Source: Deinococcus ruber
GTDB lineage: Bacteria > Deinococcota > Deinococci > Deinococcales > Deinococcaceae
Length of the DNA stretch: 64,000 bases
Assembly (NCBI RefSeq): GCF_014648095.1
Contig: NZ_BMQL01000022.1
Location: 1-64,000, forward strand
Direction of reading: 5' to 3'
A model generated the notes under the pieces. It was given only the letters and a program-made list of their open reading frames with translations, did no database searches and was not told the DNA's origin. Positions within the stretch are counted from its first letter, which is position 1. Each line of letters starts with the position of its first letter. Shown one piece after another: positions 62,506 through 64,000 of this stretch. A program made the position numbers and the translations under genes.

Positions 62506-62737
62506 GTGGCCGAGTGTGGCGCAGGCCCGACAGAGAAGATGTATGTTTGCCTTCTATATCAATTTGATTATCTTAGGAAGGGTCTCAGATATACCACACA
62601 CTTCGCAATTTCAAAGCTGTGTACATTGAATTTTTAAAAGAAAATGTGGAAATATAATCTTTGCTCTTGCTTCATTATCAAGAGGTGTTCGAGTAATTCT
62701 CACGAGTAGACAGGAAGTTACATCAACACTGTAAGGC
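62506..62737. other. AT-rich intergenic island
   Basis: About 230 bp of much lower GC content than the flanks, particularly 62540-62700. Long AT tracts occur, but no T-run hairpin, ORF or clear operator is visible. It presumably holds the promoter of the glycine-zipper-like gene, which starts at 62738 after GTAAGGC. The composition is odd for this genome and could indicate recent insertion. Confidence 0.5.
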
Positions 62738-63328
62738 ATGAAACACATTCTTTTTCCAACCGTGGATGCAGCCGATTCGTTTATTGCCGACATGCAGCAG
62801 CAGGGTGTGGCGCAGCTCGATTCGGGGAGCGCGACGGTACAGCGCCGTGGAATGGCGACCGGGACGGGCAGCATGGCGAGCAGCGGCACCGACGCGAACT
62901 ACGCCACGCCCGCCGACGATCAACGCGTGGCTGAAGAGGCCGGAGAAGGAGCCGTGAAGGGGACGGGCGTCGGTGCAGTGGTGGGCGCAGCAGCAGGTGC
63001 GCTGACGACGGCGGGCGTACTCGGAACGGCGGCAGCAACGGCTGCCACGGTCGCAACGGGCGGCCTGGCGCTCCCTGTGATCCTCGGGATGGCAGCGGCA
63101 GGTGCTGGTGTGGGCGCGGCAGTGGGTGCAGCGGGCGGCGCGGCAGGCGCAGAAGACGGCAACATGGGCGGCGGACGCTATCCGTCGAGCTATGAGGTAG
63201 ATGACGGACACTACGACCAGATTTCGCAGACGCTGGACGCGGGTGGCCGCGCCGTCGCCGTCGAGGATTCCATTCCCTCGGCAGCGCTCGAAGCCACCAT
63301 GCAGCGCTACGGTGGGCACTTCGTCTGA
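62738..63328 (+). CDS. Glycine-zipper-like protein of unknown function
   Basis: A 196-aa protein. The N-terminal 60 residues are hydrophilic, beginning MKHILFPTVDAADSFIADMQQQGV, as in proteins that contain a general-stress-type (ferredoxin-like) fold. Residues about 65-145 form a long Gly/Ala-rich hydrophobic region (GVGAVVGAAAGALTTAGV, then GAGVGAAVGAAGGAAGAE) typical of glycine-zipper membrane segments. The C-terminal 40 residues are acidic. It probably associates with membranes or stress responses; no specific role can be given. AAGG lies just before the ATG. A long hairpin follows. Confidence 0.75.
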   Translation: MKHILFPTVDAADSFIADMQQQGVAQLDSGSATVQRRGMATGTGSMASSGTDANYATPADDQRVAEEAGEGAVKGTGVGAVVGAAAGALTTAGVLGTAAATAATVATGGLALPVILGMAAAGAGVGAAVGAAGGAAGAEDGNMGGGRYPSSYEVDDGHYDQISQTLDAGGRAVAVEDSIPSAALEATMQRYGGHFV

Positions 63329-63378
63329 GCCTGAGCCAGCGCCGGAAGGTGAGCGCTGACAATAAAATCTGGACGGAG

Positions 63379-63415
63379 AAGGGCGGGAAGCTGAAATTGC
63401 AAGCTTCCCGTCCTT
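63379..63415 (+). terminator. Terminator-like hairpin after the glycine-zipper gene
   Basis: Arms at 63379-63392 and 63402-63415 form a 14-bp stem with one G-U pair around a 9-nt loop. The following bases (GCTGGTTAATGG) lack a T run, so it may stop transcription weakly or protect the 3' end. Confidence 0.55.
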
Positions 63416-63574
63416 GCTGGTTAATGGCTTCCATATGTATAAGCTTCTGCCTGTGCCTGTTGAGCTGTGGAACACTCGGTTACTTGACACTTTAAAGCCA
63501 GTTGAGCGGTGGCGTGTCAGTGCAAGTTTATTTCTAGATCAATGATGATTGAATTGTGTTTTCTTGTATATATT

Positions 63575-64000
63575 CTATTCTTTCGGTGGGGCGGCGGTGC
63601 TGCTTCTGACCATCAGAGTTGGCACGAGCACACTTGACGGCGGGTTCTGCTGGGGCGTCTCGATCAGGTCGATCAGGCGTTCCAGGCTGGCGGCTCCCAG
63701 GGCGCGGAAGTCCTGCCGGACGGTGGTGAGCGGTGGATTGAAATACGCCGATTCCGGCAGGTCGTCGAAGCCGATTACCGATACGTCGGTAGGTACGACT
63801 TTCCCCGTTTCCTGAATAGCCCGCATCGCGCCCACCGCCATCTGATCGTTTGCGGCAATCAGCGCCGTGAACGCCGCGCCCTGCGCCAGCGCGTCGCACG
63901 TGACCTGATACCCGCTGGCTGCTGTCCAGTCGCCGCTGAGCGTAAGAACTGGCAGCAGTCGGCGCTGCGCCAGCAGACTTATGGTGCCCTGATAGCGCGA
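63575..64000 (-). CDS. LacI-family transcriptional regulator, 3' part (continues beyond the window)
   Basis: The C-terminal 141 codons of a LacI-type repressor. The reading frame is open to the window edge (its start and helix-turn-helix lie beyond 64000). Visible parts are a ligand domain: YQVTCDALAQGAAFTALIAAND, then VSVIGFDDLPESAYFNPPLTTVRQDF and a final helix. The VIGFDD motif and C-terminus match the sugar-sensing family. Its partner genes are outside the window. Stop codon TAG at 63575-63577. Confidence 0.9.
   Translation of the reverse strand, partial: SRYQGTISLLAQRRLLPVLTLSGDWTAASGYQVTCDALAQGAAFTALIAANDQMAVGAMRAIQETGKVVPTDVSVIGFDDLPESAYFNPPLTTVRQDFRALGAASLERLIDLIETPQQNPPSSVLVPTLMVRSSTAAPPKE

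Noticed and set aside
1..64000. CRISPR arrays, tRNA or rRNA genes
   Set aside because: I looked through the gaps for regularly spaced palindromic repeats and cloverleaf-like stretches and found none. Covariance-model searches could overturn this.

Overview
The window is a high-GC bacterial chromosomal (or large-replicon) segment with dense, short-spaced genes on both strands. Several things point to Deinococcus or a close relative. The gene repertoire fits, and many genes carry a TANNNT-type -10 hexamer only 5-7 nt upstream of the start codon, which implies leaderless mRNAs as described for Deinococcus. Codon use is strongly GC3-biased. This assignment is inference; there is no rRNA or other marker gene, and I see no tRNA, CRISPR array or intact insertion sequence.

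Layout. (1) 1-7.3 kb: intergenic heptad repeats, then a minus-strand cluster of a LacI-type regulator and a peptide/oligosaccharide-type ABC importer (binding protein, permease, a fused permease-ATPase and a second ATPase). (2) 7.5-12 kb: an SDR, then a translationally coupled pair of secreted proteins: a sorbosone-dehydrogenase-like propeller and a protein fusing an intact Cu/Zn superoxide dismutase domain to a second propeller. (3) 12-24 kb: an SRPBCC protein coupled to a zinc alcohol dehydrogenase, an S33 peptidase, a metzincin-like lipoprotein preceded by three 15-bp repeats, a GH36 alpha-galactosidase, an MFS exporter, a Gfo/Idh/MocA oxidoreductase and a GIY-YIG-like protein behind paired operator-like boxes. 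(4) 24-38 kb: a response regulator divergent from a PAS histidine kinase, a fluoride channel, an MFS exporter with a TetR regulator and an SDR sharing a perfect palindrome, a GGDEF protein, a 980-aa SARP/STAND/TPR regulator, a CorA-like transporter, a deaminase and a VOC protein.

(5) 39-44 kb: a GAF-HD-GYP protein whose GTG start overlaps the stop of a leaderless 23-codon upstream ORF, then a secreted-protein operon (DUF3160, CapA-like, small secreted protein). (6) 44.4-50 kb: a complete urea ABC transporter operon urtABCDE with mutually exclusive hairpins between urtA and urtB and a small repeat with terminal inverted repeats abutting urtE. (7) 50-59 kb: a histidine kinase with a duplicated GAF pair, an atypical SDR, a ChbG/YdjC deacetylase with a GPH sugar transporter, a renalase-like FAD protein and a membrane protein with exact 45-residue repeats. 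(8) 59-64 kb: a catalytically degenerate tyrosine-recombinase homologue, an aldo-keto reductase, an FAD monooxygenase, an AT-rich island before a glycine-zipper-like protein, and the 3' part of a second LacI-type regulator.

Themes are sugar and urea import, c-di-GMP and two-component signalling, oxidoreductases and secreted enzymes. The most unusual items are the leaderless upstream ORF at 39.04 kb, the SOD-propeller fusion, the urtA-urtB alternative hairpins, the degenerate recombinase, the 45-residue membrane repeats and the GIY-YIG operator region.
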